A stretch of 34,978 nucleotides of DNA from Oscillospiraceae bacterium (GCA_017408725.1 JAFQUA010000045.1:1-34978); one strand, 5' to 3'; shown: positions 8,607 to 16,332, counted from the first letter of the stretch. A program made the numbers and translations. Notes: a model not told the origin generated them from the letters alone.

Positions 8607-9472
8607 GGTGCCTCCACCCGCTTTTCATAGACATTATATTCTTCCCAGATATGCTCCAATTCATTAAATGTCTTGGCAAGCTCTTTCTCCCGCTGGGATG
8701 CCAGTGCCACGATCAGTGCATTTGTCACACTTAAGGGTGCCACAAGAGAGTCAACCAGAGAGACCATATCGCTTTTGGTGAGCAGCACATGGTCGCAGTT
8801 CTGACCCAACGGCGACTGGCGGTTATCTGTCACACCAATCACCGTAGCACCGGTAGAACGGCAATACTGGGCTCCTTTGGCTGTTGTAGTGGAATATCTG
8901 GGAAAGCTGAAAGCAATGACAGCATCCTCCTGCCCCACTCCAACAATCTGTTCAAACATTTCACTGGTACCGGAAGCGGTAATGACATGGACATTGGGAA
9001 ACATGTAGTTTAGATAATAGCCAAGGAAGCTTGCCAAAGTAGCAGCGGAGCGCACGCCCAGAATATAAATATTCCTCGCACTCAAAACCGCGTTCACTGC
9101 ATTTTGAAATTCATCCCTATTCAGCGTTTCTTTCGTCTGGTGGAGTTTGTCCATATCCGCCTGCAAAACCATAGATACGATGTCCTGATTTGCAAGCCGA
9201 TCATGGGCAACCTCTATACGCTGGACAGATGTAAGACGGTTGACCACCATCTCCTGCATGGCCTTTTGCATACTGGGATAGCCATCATAGCCCAATTCCA
9301 CCGCAAAGCGAACCACTGTGGATTCAGAAACACCCACAGTCTTGCCAAGACGGTTTGCTGTCATAAAGGCAGCTTTGTCATAGGATTCTGTAATGTAGTG
9401 CGCAATCAAGCGCTGGCCTTTGGAAAATTCTTGAGCCTTCTCCTGTAGCAGAGCCAAAATATCACTGTTCAT
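8603..9472 (-). CDS. MurR/RpiR family transcriptional regulator
   Basis: Likely sugar-phosphate-sensing repressor or activator. 289 residues: N-terminal winged helix-turn-helix (about 1-80, with AAFMTANRLGKTVGVSESTVVRFAVELGYDGY, the serine-rich recognition helix) and a C-terminal SIS domain (about 125-260: IYILGVRSAATLASFLGYYL, DAVIAFSFPRYST). The ATG at 9472 is chosen because GGAGGT lies 7 nt before it; ten more codons are open upstream. Its stop overlaps the flavoprotein start by 4 nt. No sugar gene is next to it, so the ligand is unknown. Confidence 0.9.
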   Translation of the reverse strand: MNSDILALLQEKAQEFSKGQRLIAHYITESYDKAAFMTANRLGKTVGVSESTVVRFAVELGYDGYPSMQKAMQEMVVNRLTSVQRIEVAHDRLANQDIVSMVLQADMDKLHQTKETLNRDEFQNAVNAVLSARNIYILGVRSAATLASFLGYYLNYMFPNVHVITASGTSEMFEQIVGVGQEDAVIAFSFPRYSTTTAKGAQYCRSTGATVIGVTDNRQSPLGQNCDHVLLTKSDMVSLVDSLVAPLSVTNALIVALASQREKELAKTFNELEHIWEEYNVYEKRVEAP

Positions 9473-9547
9473 GCTGCTGACCTCCGATCCGGTTTCTTGC
9501 ATTTATGATAACAGAATACCCATATATTTGCAAGATAATGAAGGAAA

Positions 9548-9577
9548 AATTGCAGGACTTATTTCAGTCCTGCAATT
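9548..9577. terminator. Terminator overlapping the end of rluB
   Basis: Perfect 12-bp stem AATTGCAGGACT / AGTCCTGCAATT. On the minus strand the first arm encodes the last codons of rluB and its TAA lies at the stem/loop edge; the tail is TTTTCC. On the plus strand the tail is TCTTTTTC. It ends the scpA-to-rluB operon. Confidence 0.85.
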
Positions 9578-10266
9578 TCTTTTTCTGTTAAATACCGCCA
9601 AGCGCCGTATTTCAATGTACCTAATTGCAGATTTCCCTCTGCAATACGCACCAATCGAATGACTTGCATGCCCGCCATGGCGCACATTCTTCTCACCTGC
9701 CGGTTTCTCCCCTCATGGATCATCACCTGCAGCAGCGCTCTGCCGGTAATATCCGGGCCTTCAACCAAAACGGCTTCCGGCTTGGCAATGGTGTAACCAT
9801 CCAAGGTTACAGGTTGTTTCAGGCGCTCCAGCGCTGTTTGGGAATAACCGTCCACCGTCACACGGTAAGTCTTATTCACCTCATGCTTTGGGTGCATCAA
9901 GTTGTTTGCGAAATCTCCGTCATTGGTAAACAGCAGCAATCCCTCAGAATCCATATCCAGCCGTCCCACCGGATACACACGGACACCGCAGTCCGCCACA
10001 AGCTGGGCAGCATTCTTTCTCCCCCGCTCGTCGGAAAGAGTGGTCACATATCCTCTGGGCTTATGGAGCATAATGTACACCTGCTTACTTTGTGACGGAA
10101 GGGGGCTTCCGTCCAGCAGGATCTCATCGGCATCCGGATCCGCGCTGTCACCCAACGCGGCTACGCGGCCGTTGACCTTAACGCGGCCTGCGGCGATCCA
10201 CTCCTCTGCCTTTCTGCGGGATGTGACACCACGAGCCGAGAGTATTTTCTGCAATCGTTCCTTCAT
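9559..10266 (-). CDS. rluB: Ribosomal large-subunit pseudouridine synthase, RsuA/RluB family
   Basis: Isomerises a uridine in rRNA (U2605-type position of 23S in characterised RluB). 235 residues: an N-terminal S4 RNA-binding domain (MKERLQKILSARGVTSRRKAEEWIAAGRVKVNG), then the catalytic domain with the aspartate motif VGRLDMDSEGLLLFTNDG and the ending GRNRQVRRMCAMAG. It starts 14 nt after the carboxypeptidase stop with GGTGA upstream. B. subtilis rluB also lies downstream of scpAB and dacB, which supports RluB over RsuA. Confidence 0.9.
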   Translation of the reverse strand: MKERLQKILSARGVTSRRKAEEWIAAGRVKVNGRVAALGDSADPDADEILLDGSPLPSQSKQVYIMLHKPRGYVTTLSDERGRKNAAQLVADCGVRVYPVGRLDMDSEGLLLFTNDGDFANNLMHPKHEVNKTYRVTVDGYSQTALERLKQPVTLDGYTIAKPEAVLVEGPDITGRALLQVMIHEGRNRQVRRMCAMAGMQVIRLVRIAEGNLQLGTLKYGAWRYLTEKEIAGLK

Positions 10267-10280
10267 TATCTGTCACCAAA

Positions 10281-11357
10281 CTATTTGTCCCAAAAGTGTT
10301 TCTTTTTCGGCGGCTGTTCCTGCTCTACCGTCTGGGAGTAAACGATGGGCACCTTGCCCACAGCTGCATCACCGATACAGACATAAGCATACCCCGCCAT
10401 CTCTCCCTGCACCACCGGTGCATAGGCAAAGCCGGGTCCCGAAAGGATAATCTGGGGCTTTTCATCCTCTGCAAGCGGGAAGAAAAAGTCCTCTTTCGCC
10501 AGCAACTGCACCTTTCCGGATTGCCCTCCGGCGATGTCTACCGTTCCTACCGGATCCCCTTCTGATATGATCTGCCACAGCCGGTACTTGGAGAAGCCGT
10601 TTTCCAAAAGTGTAGCATGATCCTGCCAGTCATTACCGTCATTGATCGTTACGCAAACCAGCCTGCGCCCATCCCGCATCGCACTGGACACAAGAATCCG
10701 TCCTGCTGCCTTGGTAAAACCGGTCTTGACACCGTCAGCACCCGCAACACGCCACAAAAGCTTATTGTGGTTGGTAAGGCTTCGCTGCTCGATCTTGACT
10801 TTTTTCGCAGAAACCGTCTGGGCAAAGATGGGGTTCTTCATGGCATAGGCAGAAAGAGTCGCCAGATCTCTTGCTGTAGAATAATGCCCCGGACTATCAA
10901 GACCGTTGGGGTTTTCAAAATGTGTTCCCGTCAAGCCAAGCTGACGGGCCTTATCGTTCATCAGTTGGGCAAAGCCCTCCACCGTACCGCCGCAGTAAAT
11001 TGCAAGTGCCACCGCCGCGTCATTTCCGCTGTGGAGCATCAACCCATAAAGCAGTTCCTGCAGTGTCAGCTCTTCCCCCTCACGTAAATAGATGGAAGAA
11101 CCCTCAATGCCCACGGCTTCCTTGGGAATCCGCATTCTATCCAGCACATTGCACTGCTCACAGATGATCAGCGCTGTCATGATCTTTGTGGTACTGGCAA
11201 TTAGGCTTCGGCTGTCCGCATCCTTTTCATACAAAACCCGTCCAGTATTGGCATCCGTCAGAATCGCCTTTTGTGCGGAAATTGCGGACACGGATACCGG
11301 TAAAAGCAGGACGGCAGCCAGAAATACAGCTGTCGTCCGCAAAAGAAATCGTTTCAT
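10281..11357 (-). CDS. D-alanyl-D-alanine carboxypeptidase (DacB/DacF type, PBP5-like)
   Basis: Trims the terminal D-Ala of peptidoglycan stem peptides outside the membrane. With the ATG at 11357 it has 358 residues: a signal peptide (about 1-25, ending SVSA), S55-x-x-K58 (STTK), S110-G-N112, and K211-T-G213 (VKTGFTKAAG), the full serine-enzyme triad of family S11, followed by a C-terminal beta domain. A GTG three codons upstream is possible but less well placed relative to GGGTGA. Operon position next to scpAB, gerW and rluB recalls B. subtilis dacB, so a role in spore cortex is plausible. Confidence 0.92.
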   Translation of the reverse strand: MKRFLLRTTAVFLAAVLLLPVSVSAISAQKAILTDANTGRVLYEKDADSRSLIASTTKIMTALIICEQCNVLDRMRIPKEAVGIEGSSIYLREGEELTLQELLYGLMLHSGNDAAVALAIYCGGTVEGFAQLMNDKARQLGLTGTHFENPNGLDSPGHYSTARDLATLSAYAMKNPIFAQTVSAKKVKIEQRSLTNHNKLLWRVAGADGVKTGFTKAAGRILVSSAMRDGRRLVCVTINDGNDWQDHATLLENGFSKYRLWQIISEGDPVGTVDIAGGQSGKVQLLAKEDFFFPLAEDEKPQIILSGPGFAYAPVVQGEMAGYAYVCIGDAAVGKVPIVYSQTVEQEQPPKKKHFWDK

Positions 11358-11396
11358 AAACTTCACCCGACATTAGTGTGACCGGGAAAAGGGATT

Positions 11397-11789
11397 TTAT
11401 TCCGCCTTTTGATTCATGCGGGAGTCGATAAACGCCGCGATCTTATCCAGTGTGTCGGGAATCTGCTCTACAATTCGGTCAGCCGTGGTATTGGCAGGGG
11501 TAGCTACCGGCAGCATACGGACATTTCCCTCTTTCACGATCAAAAATGCCACGGGAGTCACTTTGACACCGCCGCCGGCACCGCCGCCAAAGGGGTTCTC
11601 CTGCTTATTGACATTCTTGGAAACATAGTCACTTCCGCCGCCACCGAAACCGACACTAACCTTGGAAACTGGAATGATGGTCACGCCGTCGGGGGTGGTA
11701 ATAGGATCACCGATGACGGAATTCACATCCACCATTTCACGGATCTTGGCAATGGTATTTTCCAGCATGTTGGGTAAGCTCTTACTCAT
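11397..11789 (-). CDS. gerW: GerW family sporulation protein (YtfJ)
   Basis: Spore protein family needed for proper germination in Bacillus (YtfJ/GerW). 130 residues with the family hallmarks: NMLENTIAKIREMVDVNSVIGDPI, IIPVSKVSVGFGGGGSDY, a glycine-rich loop (NPFGGGAGGG) and VTPVAFLIV. No signal peptide. Its start overlaps the DUF2953 gene by 4 nt, the same pairing as B. subtilis ytfI-ytfJ. It is the main sequence evidence here that the organism forms spores or descends from spore formers. Confidence 0.93.
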   Translation of the reverse strand: MSKSLPNMLENTIAKIREMVDVNSVIGDPITTPDGVTIIPVSKVSVGFGGGGSDYVSKNVNKQENPFGGGAGGGVKVTPVAFLIVKEGNVRMLPVATPANTTADRIVEQIPDTLDKIAAFIDSRMNQKAE

Positions 11790-12397
11790 TGAAGTACACC
11801 GCCTTTTCTAAGTTTCATGATTTTCAGTAGTTCCTTAAGGGCCCGGCTTCCGTGGCGGAATAGCTGCACGATCAGCCAACCGAGGGTAATGGTCAAGTCC
11901 AGCCTAGCAATGATCAGTGTTTTATCTTCCACAAAATCGCATTGAACCTGAACATCTTTTTTCTTGATCACAAAAAACCGTTCCAGCTGCGGATCCAATG
12001 CTGCCACAGCAGCGCAGGCTTTGCCGTAATTTACTGCCAGATCGCAGGGATCTCCACCTGCCAAAACGATTTTCAATTCCAGAATCTTCACCCGAAGCTT
12101 CCGGCGAAAATCCGCAAGGAAATCAAATACGATCCGCACAAGAGGAACAAAATCCGTAACACTGCCGCCCTTTTTTTCCGTCTTTTCGGAAGCAGGCTTT
12201 TCGACCTTTTTCTTCTTAGCTTCTTCCGGTTTTTTCTCCGTATCCTTTGTTTTCTTCTTTCCGGGCAGGAGTTTCCACCGCACAGGACCTGCAATACCCC
12301 ACAGCTGAGGCCCTTGTTCATCGTATTTTGCACTGATACCCAGCGGCAGCACTGCAAGCAGCGAAATTACCGCCAGCGCGATCAGCCAGCCCATCAC
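11786..12397 (-). CDS. DUF2953 domain membrane-associated protein (YtfI-like)
   Basis: Function unknown. 203 residues: an N-terminal hydrophobic helix (about 3-22), a long Lys/Glu-rich charged stretch (about 48-80, KKKTKDTEKKPEEAKKKK and following), then a beta-rich domain ending with two amphipathic/hydrophobic stretches (DLTITLGWLIVQLF). Paired with GerW/YtfJ here and in Bacillus, so probably sporulation-linked. Four-nt ATGA overlaps with both scpB and gerW indicate translational coupling. The identification rests on context and general form. Confidence 0.8.
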   Translation of the reverse strand: MMGWLIALAVISLLAVLPLGISAKYDEQGPQLWGIAGPVRWKLLPGKKKTKDTEKKPEEAKKKKVEKPASEKTEKKGGSVTDFVPLVRIVFDFLADFRRKLRVKILELKIVLAGGDPCDLAVNYGKACAAVAALDPQLERFFVIKKKDVQVQCDFVEDKTLIIARLDLTITLGWLIVQLFRHGSRALKELLKIMKLRKGGVLQ

Positions 12398-12972
12398 ACT
12401 TCCTCCGCAGCGGCAGCCGCCTGCTCCATGGTCATCTGCTCCTCTGTGGGCTCACCGAAATTGATCTTCTCAATAGGGGGAAGCTCTTCCAGGCTCTGCA
12501 AGCCGAAAGTACGCAGAAAATCCGGTGTGGTCCGGTACAAAATGGGTCTGCCGGGCACATTCAGCCGTCCTGACTCCTCAATCAGCATCTTGTTCAGCAG
12601 CGCAGCCACACTATAGGAACTGTCCACGCCCCGGATCTGCTCCACCATAGCCTTGGTAGCCGGCTGATAATAAGCAACGATAGTCAGTGTTTCCAGCTGG
12701 GAAGAAGAAAGCTTCGGCGGTTTTCTCGTTTCCAGCGCCTTGGTTACATAGTCCGCCATTTCGCCGGAGGATACCATCTGGTAGCCTTTTTCCAGCTTAA
12801 CGATGCGAATGCCTCTGCGTTCAAAAGCAAGAGCGCCTGCCAGCGCATCGGCAGCGTCTTCTTTATCTGCTTCATCCACTTCCAGAACGAAAGCCAATCT
12901 GGAAATCTCCACACGCTCGCCTGCGGCGAACAAAATCGCTTCAATGGCGCGCTGCAATTCAGTTTGTTCCAT
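12394..12972 (-). CDS. scpB: Segregation and condensation protein B
   Basis: Winged-helix subunit of the Smc-ScpA-ScpB condensin that compacts and segregates chromosomes. 192 residues, with the family landmarks AIEAILFAAGERVEI, QLETLTIVAYYQPATKAMVEQIRGVDS and GRPILYRTTPDFLRTFGL, then a short acidic/Ala-rich tail. Overlaps the end of scpA by 14 nt and the next gene by 4 nt. Confidence 0.96.
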   Translation of the reverse strand: MEQTELQRAIEAILFAAGERVEISRLAFVLEVDEADKEDAADALAGALAFERRGIRIVKLEKGYQMVSSGEMADYVTKALETRKPPKLSSSQLETLTIVAYYQPATKAMVEQIRGVDSSYSVAALLNKMLIEESGRLNVPGRPILYRTTPDFLRTFGLQSLEELPPIEKINFGEPTEEQMTMEQAAAAAEEV

Positions 12973-13768
12973 CCGCAGTCACCTCCGTGTTGACTTTTGT
13001 TTCATCCAGCAATCGGATACTGGGATCCTCGCCGGAAATATCATCTTCCAATCTTACAGAACCGGTTTTGCACATTTCCAATACGGAAATAAAGGTTGCC
13101 ACGATCTCCGAACGGCTCCGATTGCCCTTGAACAAGTTTCTCAGCTTCTCTACACCCCGCAGGATCAACCGCCGCAGAATCTCGCCGGTCTTGCGGCTTA
13201 CCGGGTAGACTTCCTTACCAACGATGCCCTTAAAATTCACCGTCGGCGGGGGCAACCTGCGCTGATTTCGCTCAGATATCTCGTCCAACGCCAGAAGAAG
13301 ATCCGCCACATCATGCTGATAGCGGTAATTCAGCTCCTTACGCAGCGGTTCCGGTTCTTTGGTAAACAGGCATCTGCCGATCTCGTTACGGGGTTCCAGC
13401 CAAGACACCGCCGTACGAACCGACTCCATAGCCTCTTTGCGCTGGCGCTCCACCAGTGACTGGCGCAAAAGATCCAGTTCGCTCTGGGCCTCAGCCGCTT
13501 CCGCCGCGGACAAAAGCATCTTGGTCTTAATCAGCATCAAATGGGATGCCATGGTGATAAATTCACTGGCGATCTCCATATCCAGCCGCTTCATTTCGTC
13601 CAGATACGCAAGATACTGCTCCAAAATCGCGGTGATGGACACATCCTGTATCTCTATTTTATTTTTGCTCAGCAGCAGAAAAATAACATCCAGCGGCCCC
13701 TCAAAATCCTCCATTTGCTCTGATCGGGTGCGGACGATTCCTTCCAGCCGGTATTGCGGTTCTCCCAT
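12959..13768 (-). CDS. scpA: Segregation and condensation protein A
   Basis: Kleisin subunit bridging Smc heads and binding ScpB. 269 residues with the N-terminal signature DFEGPLDVIFLLLSKNKIEIQDV, the MASHLMLIKTKMLL helix and a C-terminal winged helix (SEIVATFISVLEMCKTGSV). The start follows GAGGAG by 6 nt. First gene of the scpA-scpB-DUF2953-gerW-dac-rluB operon. Confidence 0.96.
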   Translation of the reverse strand: MGEPQYRLEGIVRTRSEQMEDFEGPLDVIFLLLSKNKIEIQDVSITAILEQYLAYLDEMKRLDMEIASEFITMASHLMLIKTKMLLSAAEAAEAQSELDLLRQSLVERQRKEAMESVRTAVSWLEPRNEIGRCLFTKEPEPLRKELNYRYQHDVADLLLALDEISERNQRRLPPPTVNFKGIVGKEVYPVSRKTGEILRRLILRGVEKLRNLFKGNRSRSEIVATFISVLEMCKTGSVRLEDDISGEDPSIRLLDETKVNTEVTADGTN

Positions 13769-13809
13769 AATTGCTCCTCGAACACTACTTACCCATAGTA
13801 ATTGTTTGT

Positions 13810-13838
13810 ATTATAGCACCGAAATCGAAGGCTTGCAA
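13810..13838 (-). promoter_or_regulatory. Promoter of the scpA operon
   Basis: Minus strand: TTGCAA, 17-nt spacer, TATAAT, about 42 nt before scpA. Expected to drive six genes down to the terminator at 9548-9577. Confidence 0.75.
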
Positions 13839-13874
13839 GTGTTTCCCCAAAAAACGCCAAAAATACGCAAATAC

Positions 13875-13903
13875 TTGCTTTTTCCGCAAAAATATGATAT
13901 AAA
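13875..13903 (+). promoter_or_regulatory. Promoter of the small membrane protein gene
   Basis: TTGCTT, 17-nt spacer, TATAAA in an AT-rich stretch; a second TATAAT lies a few bases on. Divergent from the scpA promoter. Confidence 0.55.
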
Positions 13904-13933
13904 TATAATAAATAGCAACGGGAGGGATTTTAT

Positions 13934-14224
13934 ATGGCAAACCATAGCCGCTATAGAGAAATGGAACAGTATCTTACCATTTTCCTTATCGCATCAGCAG
14001 TTGATTTTACCCTGTATTTGATCTTCGCAGGCACAGGAATTATCTGGCTGAAGGTGATCACCGCTATTTTTGCCATTTTAATGCCTGTTTTATGCCTTGC
14101 CCTGCTGTATTTGACAAAGGAACTGCTGAAACAGCGCAGCCTTTGGATGACCGCAGGCTTCTTCGGTATCTTTTTGTGCACTGTAGTTTCTCTGATCGCT
14201 AATTTCCCCAGTCCCGCTGTTTGA
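13934..14224 (+). CDS. Small integral membrane protein, function unknown
   Basis: I do not recognise a family. 96 residues with a short charged N-terminus (MANHSRYREMEQY) and three hydrophobic segments at about 15-35, 38-60 and 70-88, separated by a basic loop (LTKELLKQRS), so it is probably a three-pass membrane protein. The gene is well supported: promoter, GGGAGGG 7-8 nt before the ATG, codon use like its neighbours, and an immediate strong terminator. It stands alone between divergent scpA and convergent GNAT genes. Confidence 0.8.
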   Translation: MANHSRYREMEQYLTIFLIASAVDFTLYLIFAGTGIIWLKVITAIFAILMPVLCLALLYLTKELLKQRSLWMTAGFFGIFLCTVVSLIANFPSPAV

Positions 14225-14237
14225 TCCTCAAAATTTT

Positions 14238-14268
14238 CTCCCTGCAGTGTTCCTGCAGGGAGCTTTTT
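14238..14268 (+). terminator. Terminator of the small membrane protein gene
   Basis: Stem CTCCCTGCAG / CTGCAGGGAG, 5-nt loop, then CTTTTT. The T-tract overlaps the stop codon of the convergent GNAT gene. Confidence 0.9.
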
Positions 14269-14758
14269 ATTTACTGCACATAGTACAGCAATTGGTGAAA
14301 ACAGAACCGTCGGCATACACGGCGTGTTCCAGTATCCTGCGAAAGCCGCATTTTTTATGGGTACGCAAAGACGCCACATTTCGCTTTCCCACATGGGAGT
14401 ATATCTTTTCCTCACCCGCAAAACGCAGCACTTCTGTTACAAGCTCTGCTGCGTATCCCATTCTTCTCCGGTCAGGCTTGGTTTCCAACGCTTCCAGAAG
14501 TAGGCCATCCTGATAAGGCTCTAATCTTAGTGCGCTGACGTATTCCCCATCCACATTCCAGATACAGTACCGTGCGCCATCCGTCCTGAAAAAGCACTCT
14601 TTTAGATATTGATGGAAGCTTTGCTCTGCCAGAAGCAACCACTGTTCCTTCGGCTCATAGGGGAAGAACTCCGCAGCATTCTCAAGATTCCCTTCCTCGT
14701 AAACATCCATCAACTGCCGAAAATCCAGATCCTTCATTTTTTCCGCAATGTAAAGCAT
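14267..14758 (-). CDS. GNAT family N-acetyltransferase
   Basis: Acetyl-CoA-dependent N-acetyltransferase of unknown substrate. 163 residues. The N-terminal part is helical and acidic; the acetyl-CoA fold is in the second half with ALETKPDRRRMGYAAELVTEVL (R-R-M-G-Y-A as the pyrophosphate-binding motif) and a conserved ending RTHKKCGFRRI. The start at 14758 has AGGAGGTG 5-6 nt upstream. It is expressed from its own promoter through a roughly 170-nt leader with a small reading frame and a terminator-like hairpin, so it may be induced by what stalls ribosomes, for example an antibiotic; that is inference. Confidence 0.85.
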   Translation of the reverse strand: MLYIAEKMKDLDFRQLMDVYEEGNLENAAEFFPYEPKEQWLLLAEQSFHQYLKECFFRTDGARYCIWNVDGEYVSALRLEPYQDGLLLEALETKPDRRRMGYAAELVTEVLRFAGEEKIYSHVGKRNVASLRTHKKCGFRRILEHAVYADGSVFTNCCTMCSK

Positions 14759-14771
14759 TCCGCACCTCCTC

Positions 14772-14810
14772 AAAAAGCTAAATAACGGCCCAAGCCAAAG
14801 CTTGCGCCGT
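14772..14810 (-). terminator. Terminator-like hairpin (possible attenuator) before the GNAT gene
   Basis: Minus strand: ACGGC-G-CAAGC, TTTG loop, GCTTG-G-GCCGT, followed by TATTTAGCTTTTT. The stem has one G/G mismatch and the U-run is interrupted. It lies 10-15 nt before the GNAT ribosome site and after a leader reading frame, the arrangement of attenuators. Mate sequence CTTGCTCC within the leader frame could pair with its 5' arm (GGCGCAAG). Confidence 0.55.
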
Positions 14811-14836
14811 ACAGCAACATCCCTCGAGGGTAACTC

Positions 14837-14896
14837 TTACCGCGCAGAACACCAAGGAGCAAGTCTATGACAGATAACGGCATTCATGCTGTTCAT
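14837..14896 (-). CDS. Putative 19-residue leader peptide upstream of the GNAT gene
   Basis: Short open frame MNSMNAVICHRLAPWCSAR on the leader RNA, preceded by AAAGGAGG 11 nt upstream of the ATG (or 8 nt upstream of an in-frame GTG one codon earlier). An ATG-TGA minimal frame also sits at 14899-14901. It is the first translatable frame after a consensus promoter. The frame ends 27 nt before the terminator-like hairpin, so a ribosome paused within it could change leader folding. No homology is claimed. Confidence 0.5.
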   Translation of the reverse strand: MNSMNAVICHRLAPWCSAR

Positions 14897-14935
14897 CACA
14901 TTAACTTCCTCCTTTCCCTTCAAATTTTCGGGGTG

Positions 14936-14964
14936 ATTGTAACATACATAATTTCCCTTGTCAA
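14936..14964 (-). promoter_or_regulatory. Promoter of the leader-GNAT transcript
   Basis: Minus strand: consensus TTGACA, 17-nt spacer, TACAAT. Predicted transcript start near 14929, giving a roughly 170-nt leader before the GNAT gene. Confidence 0.75.
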
Positions 14965-15067
14965 ACCGAAATTGCCAAAACGAAAAAATTCCTGCAAGCA
15001 AGATATATAACCACTTTTATCTCAAAAAAGTTCTGTTTTTTGTGCATACACATTATGCATTTTTCTG

Positions 15068-15131
15068 TTATACACCCATAATACACTGCATATTCAAAAA
15101 GTTATTCACACTTTCCACAGGTTTTTCCACA
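15068..15131 (+). other. DnaA-box-like cluster in an AT-rich gap
   Basis: Four same-direction 9-mers near the consensus TTATNCACA: TTATACACC (15068), TTATTCACA (15102, exact), CTTTCCACA (15111) and TTTTCCACA (15123). The surrounding 14965-15278 is very AT-rich, with small inverted repeats (TGCATA-cacat-TATGCA; TTGCAT-gaata-ATGCAA), and holds no credible gene. Could titrate DnaA or mark an origin-like site. Confidence 0.45.
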
Positions 15132-15278
15132 GGCTAACCCCGTATAAACCCTTTGTCGAAATTTGTTGAACTTAGTAAAATCCCTTGTTTTCTTAACATT
15201 TCATCCATAAAGTTGTCATATTTTTTAACACTCACAAACTGATTATACATTATTTGCATGAATAATGCAAAAACCCGC

Positions 15279-15315
15279 AAAAAATGCAGAAGTCCAAAAG
15301 GACCTCTGCATTTTA
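15279..15315 (-). terminator. Terminator of the cysS-polA-rimI-tsaD unit
   Basis: Minus strand: AAAATGCAGAGGTCC, TTTT loop, GGACTTCTGCATTTTTT. A 15-bp stem with one G-U pair, beginning right after the tsaD stop. Confidence 0.9.
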
Positions 15316-16332
15316 TCACACAGTTTCTCCTAAAATGGACTTAGTGGCGTAGGCGTTTAAGCTCATATCCGCCATATTTCCTGCTTGCCATTCGTAGTAT
15401 GCCTGGGCGCCGATCATAGCGCCGTTGTCACCGCAGAGCTTCAGCGGGGGCATATAAACCTCTGCGCCCAAAGCTTCCGCAGCTGCCAAAATATCCTTAC
15501 GGATCCTGGAATTGGCCGCCACACCACCGGCTACCGCAACCTTCTTAAGTCCCGTTTCCCGCAGTGCCTGTACTACTCGTGGCACCAGCGTATCCGACAC
15601 GGCAGCAGTAAAGGATGCGCACAGGCTGGGGATATCCAGTTCCTCCCTCACCTGCTCGGCGTGGTGGATCAGATTCAAGGCTGCGGTCTTCAAACCGGAA
15701 AAGCTCATGTCGTAGGGATTAGTGCCAGGACGGCTTCGGGGAAGATCGTACTTTTGATCATCACCCTGTTGGGCCATTTTATCCAGCGCTGCACCGCCGG
15801 GATATGGCATTCCCAACACACGTCCAACCTTATCAAAGCATTCACCGGCAGCATCATCGAGGGTAGTACCTAAAATCCGCATATCCGTGTAGTCCTTGAC
15901 CTCAATGATCATGGTGTGTCCGCCGGATACCACCAGACACAAAAAGGGTGGCTCCAACTCCGGATAGGCAAGGTAATTCGCCGCGATATGACCGCGGATA
16001 TGGTGGACGGGAATCAATGGCTTCCCAAGAGCCAATGCTGCCGCCTTTGCAAAATTCACGCCTACCAGCACCGCGCCGATAAGCCCCGGAGCATAGGTAA
16101 CCGCCACGGCATCGATATCCGTCCGGTTCAATCCGGTTTCAGCCAATGCCTGATCCGCAAGGGCATAGATGGCCTCAATATGCTTGCGGGAAGCGATCTC
16201 CGGTACGACACCGCCGTATTCCCGATGCAGCGCCACCTGGGAAGCGATACAATCGCACAGCACTTCCCGCCCGTCGCGGACGATGGCAACCGCAGTCTCA
16301 TCACAGGAGGATTCCACTGCCAAAATATTCAT
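15316..16332 (-). CDS. tsaD: tRNA N6-adenosine threonylcarbamoyltransferase
   Basis: With TsaB and TsaE, transfers threonylcarbamoyl to A37 of ANN-decoding tRNAs. 338 residues, ASKHA fold. N-terminus NILAVESSCDETAVAI; metal site H111-x3-H115 in VHHIRGHIAANY; CLVVSGGHTMI; FSGLKTAAL; and VAVAGGVAANSRIR. The ATG at 16332 has AAAGGAG 8 nt upstream and is inside a 4-nt overlap with the rimI stop. A GTG three codons earlier is less likely. rimI-tsaD adjacency is typical; tsaB, often nearby, is not in this window. Confidence 0.97.
   Translation of the reverse strand: MNILAVESSCDETAVAIVRDGREVLCDCIASQVALHREYGGVVPEIASRKHIEAIYALADQALAETGLNRTDIDAVAVTYAPGLIGAVLVGVNFAKAAALALGKPLIPVHHIRGHIAANYLAYPELEPPFLCLVVSGGHTMIIEVKDYTDMRILGTTLDDAAGECFDKVGRVLGMPYPGGAALDKMAQQGDDQKYDLPRSRPGTNPYDMSFSGLKTAALNLIHHAEQVREELDIPSLCASFTAAVSDTLVPRVVQALRETGLKKVAVAGGVAANSRIRKDILAAAEALGAEVYMPPLKLCGDNGAMIGAQAYYEWQAGNMADMSLNAYATKSILGETV

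Noticed and set aside
14774..14960. 6S RNA or a known riboswitch upstream of the GNAT gene
   Set aside because: I could not fit the long central bubble of 6S RNA or any riboswitch core that I know; leader-peptide attenuation fits better.
15134..15319. 61-codon frame on the minus strand downstream of tsaD
   Set aside because: Its beginning is the tsaD terminator hairpin; there is no ribosome site and the composition is AT-rich non-coding.
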